From: Chrysomallon squamiferum
Taxonomy: Eukaryota; Mollusca; Gastropoda; Neomphalida; Peltospiridae
Direction of reading: 5' to 3'
Length of the DNA: 60,000 nucleotides
Assembly: GCA_012295275.1 (NCBI GenBank)
Contig: CM022673.1
Coordinates: 9,130,788 to 9,190,787, forward strand
In this document: piece by piece, positions 41,515 through 55,606 of the stretch
Layout of the letters: each line of letters starts with the position of its first letter
Position numbering within the stretch: position 1 is the first letter of the stretch
Notes under the pieces: generated by a model
Told to the model about the DNA's origin: nothing
Seen by the model: only the letters and a program-made list of their open reading frames with translations
The model's database searches: none
Made by a program: the position numbers and the translations under genes

Positions 41515-41610
41515 AATAAATAAATAAATAAAAGATAAAATAAAAATAAAACAAAGCAACATGAACAGTAATCTGAAAACAACTGAAAAAGGACTGGTTC
41601 CCAAATTTCA
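41135..41610. repeat. Dispersed repeat, copy 2 (related to 30757-31600)
   Basis: Begins aatgttaatctcag, includes gggttcagtcattttaatct and later tacaattttatttt, gctgagaaga and ctggttcccaaa in the same order as copy 1. An AAT array at 41446-41512 has grown inside it. Confidence 0.5.
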
Positions 41611-41755
41611 AAAATTAAAAACATCAAATCAAAAAAAAAAAAATAACATGAACATTGAACTGATTATTATTTTTTAAAATTACTTATGATCATTATTATT
41701 GTTGTTGTTGTTTTATTTTTTATATTTTGTATATTTTTATTATTATTATTATTAT

Positions 41756-41757
<2 letters not shown>

Positions 41758-41795
<38 letters not shown>
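41758..41795. repeat. Poly(T) tract, 38 bases
   Basis: Longest homopolymer in the window, flanked by TTA units. Confidence 0.95.
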
Positions 41796-41796
<1 letters not shown>

Positions 41797-41837
41797 GGTG
41801 TTGTTATTGTTGTTGTTTTAATCAGTTCTGTAGAAGG

Positions 41838-42190
41838 TACTGCTACTACAACTAGTACTACTACTACTATTACTACTACTACTACTATTATTATCTCTAC
41901 TACTACTACTACTACTACTGCTAATAATCATAATAATAATGACATATGTTCGTTATCTCTGACAATCGGTTTAAAATTTTTTTTAAACTGCAATCACAAA
42001 GCGTTCGTAAATATATACACATACATACAGACAGACAAATACATAGATAATATATACATAGATATATACATGTACACATATATACAGAGACCTATACATA
42101 CAAACATAAATATTTATACATACATACATACATACATACACACATACATACACACATACATAAATACATGCATATATAGATACATTCCTA
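41838..42190. repeat. (ACT)n and (CATA)n arrays
   Basis: ACT/ATT units at 41838-41940, then scattered CATA/CAGA units from about 42015 to 42190. Confidence 0.9.
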
Positions 42191-42274
42191 CAGACATACA
42201 GACATACACAGAGAGAAAAATACATTTAATTTGTACTGAAATTAGAAAAACATAAATAAATCTTTCCAAAATAC

Positions 42275-42278
<4 letters not shown>

Positions 42279-42341
<63 letters not shown>
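42279..42341. repeat. (AG)n microsatellite
   Basis: 63 bp of pure AG. Confidence 0.96.
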
Positions 42342-42344
<3 letters not shown>

Positions 42345-42629
42345 TGAGTGAAAAACACACTGAGAGACAGAGAGAAAAAACTGTGTTTACTTGTTCGCTC
42401 TGTTTTCTTTGATGGAAATCCTGATAAAGACTGCCAATAAGACGATAAACTGGAAATATTTTATCACCGGGCAATGAAAAACAAGAAAAAATAAAGCAAA
42501 ACAGAAATCCTATCTCCATAAGAGATTAAATTCTTATGATTAACAAACATAAAAGAAATGATAATAATATACATTATATATACCTACCTATCTGAATACA
42601 TACTTACGAACCTAAACCTATATACATAC

Positions 42630-42633
<4 letters not shown>

Positions 42634-42698
<65 letters not shown>
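42634..42698. repeat. (AG)n microsatellite
   Basis: 65 bp of pure AG, only 290 bp from the previous AG array. Confidence 0.96.
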
Positions 42699-42700
<2 letters not shown>

Positions 42701-43279
42701 ACATTATTATGATTATACTAATTACAGAAAACAAAAATGTATAATTTTATAAATAATGAATTATGAACTGCAGAATCGTTTAAGAATAAGTACAATTTCT
42801 TTAGTAGTTTCGAAAACCATTCCATTAAATGTTTTGTTATCAATAACTCATGCTTTTTCAGACAGAGTCTGTAATTCGAGAAGGTATTTAGAAAAAAAAA
42901 ATTTAAAAAGTGAAATTCCATTCAAACAAATTCACAAAGTAGCGTAATGAGAGAGCACTTTACAAAATAATCTGATTAATCTGATGAATTTCACCAGAAA
43001 CATCCTGGAAGACGAAAGTTAATGCTGTAGTGGTTAGTAAATAGATAATTAGTTTTGAATACAGGATACAGCCTATATTGCTTTTCTTCGTTTTCTTCTC
43101 TTTCTATACATTATTTATTATCGTCGTTATTATTACTATTATTTATGTAGTTTTGTTATTGTTGCTGTTGATGATGATGATGAATATGATGATGATGATG
43201 ATGATGATGACGCAGAATTCAAAGATATTGTTGTAAACGAAGCAAAGCAAAAGATAATAACGAACGTAGAAACCATCAC

Positions 43280-44340
43280 AGAAACTTTAATCACACTTTC
43301 CAAGATTTTTCCCATCGCCAGTAAGTGGGAACAGAAGATGGGTGGGTGGGTGGGCGGCGGGAAGGAATGGATTTCCTAAATGTCAACTGAAACAAATTAA
43401 CTCCCAAATGAGTGACGTTATCTGATTGACCTACGCATGGGGTCGTGTTTGCGGGTCTTCTCGGGGCTTTGAAGCGGCGGTAATACCATCGGGCGAACAA
43501 TCGCCGTCTTCTGCGGTATATGACTGACCCTTATCATTGCCTTGTGCCAGTTAGGAAGGCGGAAAATTCGACCTGACCAGCGAAGTGGGATTTTCCAAGA
43601 AGACGTGGTAGAAACTGACAGTTCGTTATTTCGTCAGCCAAACGAAGTTGCGGCCTTTAATATTATCTTTATACATGGCTTGGCTTCAATCAGCTTGCGC
43701 TCTATCGGATGTTTACATTAATATCGCATGTCAAATCGGTTTAGCTTATGGAGTTAGTCGTCTAGGCAAGGAGTTTCGCGTTCGGATCGCTCGAGTGGAA
43801 AAGGAGTGCGTCTCTTGGCACGGGCCTCTGATGGCTTTTCGCGGTTCTTGTCGCTCACGTGGAAGGGACGCGAGGCTTGTGCCATATCGAGTATGAGTTT
43901 CAGGAGACGTCATCCAGAAACGGCGATCGACCAAGTGAAAATAAGCAAAGGACTTCAACCTGAAAGCGAAAAGGCAGCCGGTAAATTTATCTTTCCGTAA
44001 GGATATACGGCTTGAAGAAGCAATCTTTACCGAGATGTGAGATTTTATTAAAAAGTTGCGCGCAATTTTTCGCCACGCGTATCTTGTCGTTCGATGGCCG
44101 ATTTAACACGATTCCTTCGCTTTGAGTCGAGACAGATTTTTGGAAACCATTAGGCGTACAATATTGCGCAAAATATAGTTTAAGTCTGCTTGCCCTGCTT
44201 GCGACATCATCGGTGTAAACACGTGGTTGATTGTCCATCCATCTGAAATGCTGATTTAAATCAGCCACGAATAATGCTGGATATTTAGCGTCAGAACGAA
44301 ACAGATTAGTAAATAATTTGACAGGTTGAAAATATACTAG
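43280..44340. other. Higher-complexity island of about 1 kb
   Basis: Non-repetitive and clearly less AT-rich than its surroundings. Open frames of 60-93 codons exist on both strands (for example plus 43648-43896 and minus 44268-43987), but none resembles a known protein. Candidates are a regulatory element, an exon of an unrecognised gene or an old element. Confidence 0.35.
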
Positions 44341-44349
44341 TCTGTTCGA

Positions 44350-45134
44350 CTGAAAAAAAAAAAAAGGTTATTTCATTGACACATATATTTTCTTTCTTAA
44401 TTTCTTAGACCCATTTGGATGCTTCCCATTACTACAGAGAGGGTTTCCCTTCTTGTAAAACTAAACCAAAACATTAGTCGCCTAATACAAACATGGACCA
44501 GGTTTTACTCAGTAATGAAATACAGACTAACGTACATTTATATACATACATACACACATACATTCACGCACACATATCCATGTGCACGGTTATTCGTAGA
44601 CACAACGCGAAAATAGACAATTATAGAAACTTCTTGCCACCATTCTATTTAACAGCAGCAACAGTGAAATTTTATTTATTCCATGATTAACCTTTTATAT
44701 CAAGTGGGATTACTATACTTAAGTAGATGAAATCATCCATTAATTTGGTCCCAGCTATTTCAAAAGTTTCTTTACATTTAGACCCATATATATGAATTTA
44801 AAAAAAAAAAAAAAATTGGGGGGGTGATTGTTGTTGTTTTTGAGAGGTTGCTGTTGTTGTTGTTTGTTATTTTGTTTGTTTGTTGTTGTTTTTTTTTTTT
44901 TTTTTTTTTTACAGTTATCTGAATTGTATCATTACATTCGAGAAACTAAGAAAAATATCGACTGAACAGGAAACCTCCAGTGACTGCATATATTTATCGT
45001 AAGTTTTAGATGAGCTTTTAATAAAACATCTGGCATTTTGAAATTCTTTGTTTCCAACACTCAGAATTAATTGTTTAGTCAACTGTATGTTTAGAAAGAG
45101 TAGAAAGAAAGTTATAAGTAAGATAATAGATAGA

Positions 45135-45173
<39 letters not shown>

Positions 45174-46640
45174 GTAGGTGGGCAGTTGGAGCGGATGAGA
45201 GACAGACAAGTAGATAAATAGATACACGAAGAAATAAACAAAATAATTAATTACTATAAATATAAAATGATAATTTTGATAAAAATAATATTATATCGTG
45301 ATGATGATGATGACAGTAATAATAATCATAACGATAATAATAAACATTTATAGTAGTCACAATTACAATAACAATAAATAATAAAAATAAGAAGACAAAC
45401 AACAACAATAACAGCATCACAGCATAACTGATAAAATATTCGCTTCAAAAAATCAATAACGAATAATGTGCTTTACAAGCATTAAACGTTTGTGTAATAA
45501 TTATCTGCTAATTTTAAAACATTCACAACATTTTCGATAGATTAATTAATTTAACTTCCAAACAACAATCATATATATATAGTATTACAAATCTGCTTAG
45601 AGAGAGAAAGTTTCATTAACGATCTTCCTAAAGCTGAAGAAGTAGATCTGGGGATACGATCTCGATCTCTGCCAATCACACAGCAATTATCTCAACCACC
45701 TGAAATATCAGAATATATAATATTTTTAAAAATGAGTCCAAACTAGTGTAACTTTTGGTTGGTTCCATGCCACGACCCACCCTGTCCGTCATTCCAAGAC
45801 CTCTGGATTATCCATCGAGTTTCAATTTATCACATGAATTGCTGTTTCCAATGCTGTCCGTCTAATTAACGCGTGCACTAATTAGAATGATTGATGACTT
45901 TGTCGATGGTTTAACCTCTGACTTTCAATATGACAGAAAACTACTTTCCGTAAGGCGAATTTCGCCTATCGACTAAACAAAGGTCAATACTCATAAATCA
46001 GAATTAGAGAACAGCCCGTTAGCTGCTAAGTTAGTGTAGCGTTTGATGTCTCCGAGTGCTGGGTAGATTTAGGTGCAAAACAACACTACATATATATATA
46101 TATATATATATTTATATTTATACATGTGTAATTATGGAAATATCCGATACATTAAAGATCGGTTGTTATTTATAAGAATGTTATTTTTAAATAGTAGGCA
46201 TTTGCAGGTGAAAGAAGAAGTAATAATAATAATAATTGTATAATGACGTTGATGATGGTTATGATGCTGCAACTGATGCTTCTGGTGATGTTAATAATGA
46301 TCTTGATAATAATATAACAATAACTATAACAATGATGATGATGATGATGACGATGATAGGAATTATGGTAATAATAATGCTGATAATAACGAAGAATGGA
46401 ATAAACTGCATGCTATAAATTTAAAAAGATAAATTATTTACTTATTTATTTTTTTATTTTTTTTCTGTTTCTTTCTTTCTTTCTTTTTCTCAAATTATGT
46501 TTTATTATTTATTCAATTATTTTAATTTGTAAACATTTTTAACAAATGGAGCTAAATAAAACCGGTAAAACGTTTCTTAAACTTTGTTTTATTACTTTGA
46601 TGTTTTTTTGTTGTTTTTTTTGAAAAAAAAAAAAAAAAAA
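44350..46640. other. Region without a recognised gene
   Basis: Holds a GTT/T-rich tract (44820-44910), GATA/GACA array (45125-45175), ATG/AAT runs (45300-45420, 46215-46350) and a non-repetitive stretch (45600-46080). The minus strand near 45645-45700 has a weakly tRNA-like segment. Confidence 0.45.
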
Positions 46641-46649
46641 ATTTAAAAT

Positions 46650-47210
46650 CTTTTAAAATTAAAAGATATAATCCGCGTTTCCGGTATTTTCGTTTCAAAG
46701 AAAATAAACATTAAAAACAGTGTGCAGGTTAAAAGAAAACGTAAAAGTGTACGCAAAATACGAACCGAATTCGTTTTAAATGTCTAAAATTAAGCTCCGG
46801 ATTTTGTATAATGCATGTACTCTTCCGGTTTCTCTTTTTGAAATCAAAAACATTCTTTTGATACACTAATTATTTCGCTTTTCACACACTAATATTTTAA
46901 GCTGTGCTTCATTATTTTAAAATTCTTCGGGAATTATAGTTGATATTTTTTTTTATCCTCTAGTTATTTTCGAAAATCCTTTCATTTCGCGTTAGCAGAT
47001 GGCAAGTCTCGGGAGAAGATCCCGTCTCGCGATGTCGCGGAGATATGCGGAAAAGAACGAGATAACTAGAGCCCCGCTGAGTGGAGATTACGCCACGAAA
47101 GATAGTAATCGAACCCTTCAATTCGAGACGCGAGCAGGTAGCCAGTTTATTTTTCTCAGTGTCTGTGGTGTTTCTTTTAACCCTATACAACTACGCTGAT
47201 GTCGTACAAA
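46650..47210. other. Higher-complexity island with a possible small exon
   Basis: 46981-47200 has balanced base composition. A plus-strand frame from 46999 runs to a possible donor at 47137, and joining it to 47645-47700 would give a 64-codon frame. The donor is weak and there is no homology, so it is not annotated as a gene. Confidence 0.25.
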
Positions 47211-47327
47211 CACATTTATTTTAAGACTTAAAAATATTAGGAATGCATAATTCATTTTAAGCGACAGTAAATATTGAATAAACAGTTATATCAGCACAAA
47301 AAATAAATTGAAATTAAAAAATTAAAA

Positions 47328-47358
<31 letters not shown>

Positions 47359-47769
47359 AGTGTACGTTTAGTACTGTTCTTGTTTGTTCAAATGCAAATT
47401 TTTAGTTTCTTCGATTTCGGCAGACCTATGTTCAAGATATTAAATGTATATGATTATATCCATGTGCATTTATATGTCAACACTTGGTTTCTTAAACCGT
47501 GTAATTTTTTGTTAAATAATAATATAGAGGGATTTCATAATAACAATGAAAAATCAAACCAAAAACTGCATAAATATCGTTTACAAAAGTAAATCTTAAC
47601 TGTTTATTTGTTTATTTATTTATTTTGTTCCTTTTATTTGATAGATGTCGTCACTTACGGCTGGTACCCATGGCCAAGCTTCCATGAATTTGCGTTTTGA
47701 AGACACAGTGGAAAGAACGAGAAAAAAGTACTAATATCAATTGCATGGTTTATTTATTTACTACTATTG

Positions 47770-47779
47770 CTACTGCTGT

Positions 47780-47826
<47 letters not shown>

Positions 47827-47909
47827 GTACCCCTACTACTACTATTACTATTATTATAACCACGATTAGTTCTATTACTATTACTTCTACTTCCACCACT
47901 ACTACTCTT

Positions 47910-47957
<48 letters not shown>

Positions 47958-47958
47958 T
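47770..47958. repeat. (ACT)n trinucleotide array
   Basis: Two long ACT runs (about 47776-47840 and 47900-47956) separated by ATT-rich units. Confidence 0.95.
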
Positions 47959-48229
47959 AACTGCTACAAGCAAAGGTCTGTTTATTGAGAAAAAAGTATT
48001 TGTTTATTTATTTATTTACATTCTTTCTGTTCGGTTTGGTATTAACGGCCTGTTTATTTACACAAAGTAACCCAAAACTCCAAAACACTCATGTAACACA
48101 ATTACGGAACAAGCTAAAATCAACTTTCTCGTTTTTTCTATAGCCTTTCTTTAAATATTCGAGTGAATCAAATTAAAACATTATTTCAACTAACCAAACA
48201 AACATCACTAGTGAGTGTTAACCTGAGAA

Positions 48230-49060
48230 AACAAAAGGAGCACCCCGGGTTGTATTTGTTTAGTCTTTTGTGGGCAGAATTTGCCTAAGGGTAGGTTTTA
48301 AACAGCAAGCTTTGTCTTTGGCGATCCGACCGTTTGATCCGCAGAGAGCGAGGAAATCCCAAACATTTGTTTCACTGGTATTCCGTAACGATTTTGTCCC
48401 ATTGTCGTCGGAATAGGTATTCAACGAGCCCGCTAGGTGGTGCTGCAATGCTCAGAAAGAAGGAGGAAAAAAAAAAAAAAAGCAACAACAAGAATTGCCT
48501 CGCCCTGGGGTCAACGCGACGCAATTACCACAATTTGGCCAATCATATTCATTACATTCTGCACGTGCTCGTGAGCGCGCGCTGTCAGTGCCTCTTGAAA
48601 TGGCACGTGCTCCTCGATAGTTTCACAAGCCAATCTCTGAGGTACGTCATCACAGTGGGATGCAGTCGTTAATTAAGAAGGCCGCGGACATTTCGAGTAA
48701 TTATCAGATGATGTTCTCGTTAGCAGGAGAAAGATATTTATCTATTTCTAGCACGCTTGTCGCAGTCTGTCACAACTGCCTCAGATTAAACGAATATTCG
48801 AGGGGCGAAGTGCTAGACTTGAGAGTCCCATTCAGACCCCAACGATAAGCTGATGCCCTTTGCTGTTCGCTGACCGTGATGGGTCACCGATGTTAAGAGG
48901 ACTGCCACTGGGGAGGGGCTGATGGAGAGGGACAAATGTCGACGCTGTCACAACATCACCAGCCACTGAATTTAGTAGAATGTGTTATTAGATGTCTGTA
49001 GATTACGACAGAATATCTGCATCTCTAATATCAAATCTCCATTTGGTTTCATTTTGTGAA
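48230..49060. other. Higher-complexity island
   Basis: About 800 bp of non-repetitive, comparatively GC-rich sequence with only short unrelated open frames on either strand. Confidence 0.35.
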
Positions 49061-49069
49061 TATCTACCC

Positions 49070-49072
<3 letters not shown>

Positions 49073-49153
<81 letters not shown>
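49073..49153. repeat. (CT)n microsatellite
   Basis: About 80 bp of pure CT. Confidence 0.96.
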
Positions 49154-49156
<3 letters not shown>

Positions 49157-49824
49157 ATACGGGTGTATGTATTATATATTATGTGAGTGTTTAAATATAT
49201 TTAGTAAACTTCTTTACTGCAAACTAGCACCTATTAACATCAGCACACGTTATTAAAAATATTCCATTTCTTTTCAGACAGCGATTCGAAAACTCATTCA
49301 GACCATCCTAATATTTCTGCCATAGCTCAGACGCTATCCACCTGTTATTGCTGCTGTTGGTTTTAATGTAATGTTTCCCTGTTTAATCAAATATTTCTGT
49401 GGTCCAGAAAGTTTCAAAAGAGGAGACCACAAATAATTTACTTTGAAACAATAATCGATATTTCTTATTACGAACTGGGAGTTAAGCATGTATATGTTCC
49501 AGCTTTTACTAATGTAATATATTTACAAAGCTGCCCTACACTTCAGATGTTATGTATGACTCGTACCGCTACGGCATTTTAATAATATTAAACACTCGCT
49601 TTTAAAATCAGGCTAGACAGTTCTGATATAGCACATCTGAACAGTGTAAAATGTCTAGAATTTCATGACTTCTGTTGTTATTGACCTCCCTGACATTTGT
49701 AAATCTCTCCTCAGTATATTAGACGTTGTTTTTGTTTTTTATGGAAAAAAACCTAAGATAATCAACAAAATTATGAACTGAAGTAAAATTTGTGTTGGCT
49801 AATGGACTTAATAAAGTTTTCTGC

Positions 49825-50067
49825 AGTAATAATAATAATAATAATAATAATATTAATAACATCAACAATAGCATTAACAATAATAAAAATAAAAATAATA
49901 GCAATAATAATAACAATAACATTAATAATAACACAAAAGCAATACTATACCACTACTACTACGACTACTACTACTACTAAAAATAATAATTATAATAATA
50001 ATCAAAGGGTAATCTTTCCACGTATAAGGAATTCAAAACGCATTCAGTTATGAAATAAATGTGTACT

Positions 50068-50101
<34 letters not shown>

Positions 50102-50123
50102 ATTGTGTGTGTGTGTGTGTGTC
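49825..50123. repeat. (AAT)n, (ACT)n, (TA)n and (GT)n arrays
   Basis: AAT-rich units 49825-49935, ACT 49950-49980, TA 50078-50102 and GT 50103-50123. Confidence 0.9.
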
Positions 50124-50578
50124 TCTAATTATATATATTTTACATATAAATATATAACTCAGCAAACCCAGCGTGTTTATCCATGTATAAGACTCCCACA
50201 GACTTCAGCTACACGTTTCAAAACATTTCGCTCGTACCCAGTTTATTCATTTTTCATGGTTGGTCCAAAAAAAAAAACCTAACTTTATATGACACCTTGA
50301 TTAGCTCGCCTGATATTACCGAGTTAGCGTTTATTCCCCATGGACTGGTTTATGCTACAACAGAGGCAACGACATGTGTACGCCTGTCACCTCGTCTTTC
50401 AGCCTCATCTCACTGCATGTGCCTCGAGGCAGGAGCAAAGAGAGTGTTTGGCCGTTAACTGTTTTCATTACTGTTAGAGAAACAGTTACATAATGTGTGC
50501 AAGACGCTTTAATATACACTAACGTCCTCACGCATTCGCGTTCCAAGAGGCTTTCTTTTAATCTCACGTTGAGTCTCA

Positions 50579-50580
<2 letters not shown>

Positions 50581-50654
<74 letters not shown>
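50581..50654. repeat. (CT)n microsatellite
   Basis: 74 bp of pure CT, then CTTT variants to 50668. Confidence 0.96.
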
Positions 50655-50661
<7 letters not shown>

Positions 50662-50699
50662 TCTCTCTGTATGTGTGCGCGCATGTCTGGGTGAGAGAG

Positions 50700-51600
50700 G
50701 TAACAGAGATTTAGATTTACAGAATTGTTGATAAATAATTATATAACGTTCTCCTTCTCTTTCTGCGTCTATATCTCCATTTTATTATACAAAGGCAAGG
50801 ATCGCAATTTATAAATTTACTTAATAATTTCTCTTCTAACATTTCTCCGTCTTATATACGTAGAAATTATAAATGTTTTATTTATTTGTTTGTTTGTTTG
50901 TTTGATTGTTGAATGATTGACTGCTATACTGGCTAATTCATTCGTTCATTCATTCATTTTTAAACAATGAACTGATTTATATTAATACTGTTGTTTGTCA
51001 CGTATAATGAATCTATTTTGTATGCTGATGCCTTGTCAAAAATCATTCATCTTACATTTGATATTATTGATTAATTATTATAATTATATTTCTTTTATAC
51101 TTTCAAACATTATGCTGTGCAGTTGCTTTTATTCTGTATCTCTTTAATTTCCTTGGCATTGTGTTAACCAATTTCAGTCTGATAATTTTCATTATCTTTC
51201 ATTTTTATATTAACATATACTTAGTTTACGTGCATCGTCTTTGGTCTTTAAAATAGAATATATCCTAAATCTTGTTTAAAAAACCCAAACCTTATTAATG
51301 TTATCACGCTTAACTTCCTAGATTTATCCCTTCGTTATTTTAGTCATTATTATTTTCCATGCTTCATTTCAGCAACAAAGAAATACAATAGCCGTAGTGG
51401 AAAATTAACATGAATCTTCTTTGCTTAAAAAATATTAAACAGATCAGCTTGACAGTTTTGAATGACAGTCTAATCTAAAGACTCTCAAATTAGTATCTAA
51501 GTTTCTTTTCTTTTTTTCTATAATTATATACAGCCCGCAGTTTTCACGTATGGTTTAATATACTCATTTATGTCCCAAAACTGCGTGTCTTTGTACCTCT
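50700..51600. other. AT-rich region, nothing recognised
   Basis: No gene or long repeat is visible. Only short TTTG and TTCA runs occur near 50880-50960. Confidence 0.5.
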
Positions 51601-52345
51601 CATTTTTTTGCCGCCATCTTAAATGAATACCTGATTACATTTCATGAATCATTTCGGAACAAGTAAAAATCAGTATGGCGCTGCTGGAAACCCTCTGCAC
51701 GCGCCTTGTTCCAGTATGGCTCCCAGACTCCGCTTCTGCGTGGTCGCTATCGTAACGTGTCGTGTGCAATTGTGTTTCATGCATGATCTTGTTCGACAAA
51801 TTTGGATTATCTCTGTAAAATGTCTTAATTGTCGTTTTCTCGATAACGCTAATTCATCCCAGGCAATATAATGTACTTGGTCCTCATACCCAGTGGGGCA
51901 AATTATAAGTAAAGGGTCTGTAGACGGCAAGAGGTTGTACCTTTGGAAAAAGAGATCTTTTTGAGGAAGCACTGGCCGTGAAATTTCGCAGCAGCTACGT
52001 TATCGCGGTTTCTTTATTCCGAGCGAACAATTGCCAAATGTTGTGTTATGAGGAGCATGGATCAAAGATTGGAGGTTTTTAATTTTTACGCTAGGAAAAC
52101 TCCGAATCTTTGGCCCAAATCAGGCGTACGTTTTTCCCGTTCGTTCCTCGGGCTGACTTCGCTTCGACTCGGTTCTGGTTTGTCTTCGAGCACAATGAAC
52201 ACTTTGAAGTCGTATTATTCGATGATCCGTCCGATTGCTGGGGTCAAAAAATTACCGAAAAATACGTATAATACCCAAAGGCTAAGAGAGAGAGATCCAT
52301 TAGTGAGTGAGTGCAAGATATCAAATGAAAAATCAGCTTTGGTAC
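51600..52345. other. Higher-complexity island
   Basis: Non-repetitive sequence with open frames of 75 codons (plus 51644-51871), 100 codons (minus 51972-51670) and 108 codons (plus 52048-52374). None is recognisable and they overlap on both strands, so coding status is unresolved. Confidence 0.35.
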
Positions 52346-52351
52346 AATCAT

Positions 52352-52440
52352 GCATAATGGTTAAAGCGCTTTAGCTACTCAAACAATAGAGGTCCCAAGC
52401 CCTGGTAATGAATTTTGTGGCAAAGTCAGTACGAGTTTGG
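52352..52440 (+). repeat. Possible tRNA-derived SINE fragment
   Basis: taatggttaaagcgcttt (A-box-like) is followed 30-35 bases later by gaggtcccaagccctgg (B-box-like, diverged) and gaattttgtgg. This layout resembles tRNA-derived SINEs of molluscs and annelids. The tail is unclear. Confidence 0.4.
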
Positions 52441-52599
52441 AAGCTGAAAGAAAAAAAAGGAGAAAAGAACAACACAAAAAAACCCACAAACAAATAATAG
52501 TATGTTACTAGCTTGTTTTGTCTAGTTACGTTAGCTTTGTTTATTTGCTAAATAAAGCAGAAACAAAATTCGCCTGAATTCAGAACCCGTGTTTAAAAA

Positions 52600-54285
52600 T
52601 ACGCTGGTATTTTATTTTTTTTTTTTTTTTTTTTCGCACAATAAAAATGTAAAAATTTAGAATTTCCTTTAAATTGCAGTTTGAAATTAATTTGAATACT
52701 GTTTATTAGTTTTAAATAAAAGCATAAAATATTCAGGGATTCCGCGGTTTTTCTTTATTTCTTTTTTTTTTTTTTTTTCCCCTTCTTTGTTACTTTTTTT
52801 GTATTCGTTATTTCTTTGTTATTTATTGTGATGTTTTAAACAATAATTTTAAAATAACGTTTGCATTATTATTATTGTTGTTGTTGTTGTTGTATATACT
52901 TTTTTTCTACATTTTATGAAATTTATTGTTTATTTTATATTTCTGAAATCCAAGTATAAATTGTATATTTTTGCCTTTGCGTTTCATTGCTTTATATTTC
53001 CGAAAATATCTGTTTAAATTATGATTATTATTAGTTCATGAAATGAAAAAACAGCAACAAAATGATAATTATTTTCCTAAATACAATATAAAATATGATA
53101 CGTACAAATTATACAAGTGACCTTCTTTTTACCAAAAATAATTAATCAACGGTAAAATTCCCGTTCTTTTAATTTTTTTTTTTGTTCCGAATCATTTATT
53201 ATACTGTTATTATTATTATTATTAGAACTGTTGTTGCTGTTGTTGTTGTCAGTAGTAGTTGTAATGACAGTTATATTTGTTTTAGTATTAGCATTTATTT
53301 ATAATGTGTAATATAGTAAAATATGTTTAAGCACGTACGTATTTTCGTACAAAAACTTAGAACTGGGGCAAATCAAATTCAAACGAAGCCTTTTATTTAT
53401 ATTTTCTTCTTTTTTTTTTTATTCTTTTTTTTTTTAAAATTTTAACCTCATTATTCTATTCCTCCTGACATAAAACGGCACTTTAAGCTTTCTTCAAAAC
53501 TGTTCCAATTTAAAAAGTATCGTTTCTATCCCAGCATGCACGAATAATCGGAGCATCGGAGCACATATAAACGTTCCTGCCTGATTTCTTTCCATAAGAT
53601 TTTTATTTCTTCATTGGCGGAGTGGAAGAAAGCGTCAACCAAATAGGCATTAGGGCTTATCAAGAGTGTTAAGAAGATTCACGCAGGTAAAAACCTCATT
53701 TTTCGTTTCATTATACAACAATACTGCGCCATGAATTGCGGGAGATAACTCCATTGTCTAATGACTGGTCGTGAACAATGTGATGCGCTTGCTCGACTAC
53801 AGAATTACAGTCGAGCAATCGTATGTGAAATGAGCTTTGAGAATTGTGTCTTAATAACTGTTTTTACCACCAAAGAATGCTCGTTCACTTACCAATTAAA
53901 AACTACAATTAAACCTACGTATCATGGCCAAAAGCCGTGAATAATATTCGGAAGAGCTTTTGCGGAAATTAAGTCATGCGCATTGAGATAACAGATTTTT
54001 CTCCAGCCAACGTGACCGCTACTAGTGGAGAAATTTATATCAGTCCCAATGAAAGTAGCAAATTTTTAAATCGCTTCGCCAGTTTTGTTAAATTACTCGT
54101 TATTTTCATCTTCGTTATTTTTTTTTTTTTTTTTTTTATTATTATTATTATTTTTTTTTTCTTTTCTTTTTTTTTTTTTTATTATTTTGGTTTTCGGGTT
54201 GTTGGTTTTTTTTTCACTTTTCGTTTGTGAATTCTAAATTTATTTCATTTTTTTTTCTGGGTTTTTATTATTATTATTATTATTA

Positions 54286-54338
<53 letters not shown>

Positions 54339-54809
54339 ATTTCTATTTATCTATTTATTTTGTTTCCTTTTGTTTTATCTGTTTAATTTTTAACCCATTT
54401 TCAGATATTTACGAAATATAACTTTATATATTAATTTCTGTTTTTGTTAATGTTAAATATATTATTACTGTTGTGTTGTTCTTATTCTTGTTTTTAATAT
54501 TATCATAATCATCATCATAAACATTATGACTATTCTTGTTGTTATATTAATATGATGATGACAATGATGATTATTATTTTTATTATTATTTATTTATTTA
54601 TTTATTTTATATTACTCTATTTTGTTTTGTTTTGCTTTGTTTTATTATTTTAATTTTTAAAACCATTTTCACATATTTTAGAAATAACTACTAATTTCTT
54701 CTCTTTGTTTTAATTGTTAATTTTTTTATTATTACTGTATTGTTATTTTTTTTGTTTGTTAATATAATCATCGTCATCATGATTATAACTATTTTTGTTG
54801 TTGCTGTTG

Positions 54810-54880
<71 letters not shown>

Positions 54881-55177
54881 GATTATACGATTAATTATTT
54901 TCACCTTGTTGTTTTGGTTAAAGCAAGGCAAAATTTTAATGGACATAAAATACCAGAGAAATTTTTTTTCGCAGACCTTTACTGTTGTTGTTGATGATGA
55001 TGTTTATATTGATTTGTCGCCGTTGTTAAGATGCATGGACTTGAGAGGGAATAATAATAATAAATCAATAAGCGCTTTTTTCTTTCTTTATTTTTGTTTT
55101 TTGTTTGTTTTTTTTGTTTGTTTTGTTGTTTTATTTTTTGTTGTTCTCTTTGTTTGTTTTTTTTCTACAACAACAAC

Positions 55178-55252
<75 letters not shown>

Positions 55253-55548
55253 TCATATTACAATTATTATTATAATAATTATTATACCATCCTCATCATC
55301 GGCAGTAAAAGGAAAACTGACACAAGAAAATAACATTAAAACATAACATAAAATAAACAAACAATAACAAAATAAAATAAAGACTTTGATTCAAGGATTC
55401 TTGTGGGTCCGGATCTTATTTCAGACTTTAATTATTATTATTATTTTTTTTTTAAAGACGTGAAAGAAATGGTATTTATATTGCTTTATCATCATCGTCG
55501 TCGTCATCGTCGTCGTCGTCGTTGTCATCATTATCACCATCGTCGTTA

Positions 55549-55606
<58 letters not shown>

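Larger units (their letters stand above)
37740..43270. other. Gene-poor repeat-rich region
   Basis: No coding region established. 38140-38400, 38500-39390 and 39800-40000 are non-repetitive but unrecognised. Arrays: CA 38419-38460, GTT/TTA 40660-40755, AAT 41446-41512, T 41758-41795, ACT 41838-41925, CATA 42010-42190, AG 42279-42341, AG 42634-42698, GAT 43168-43212. Confidence 0.5.
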
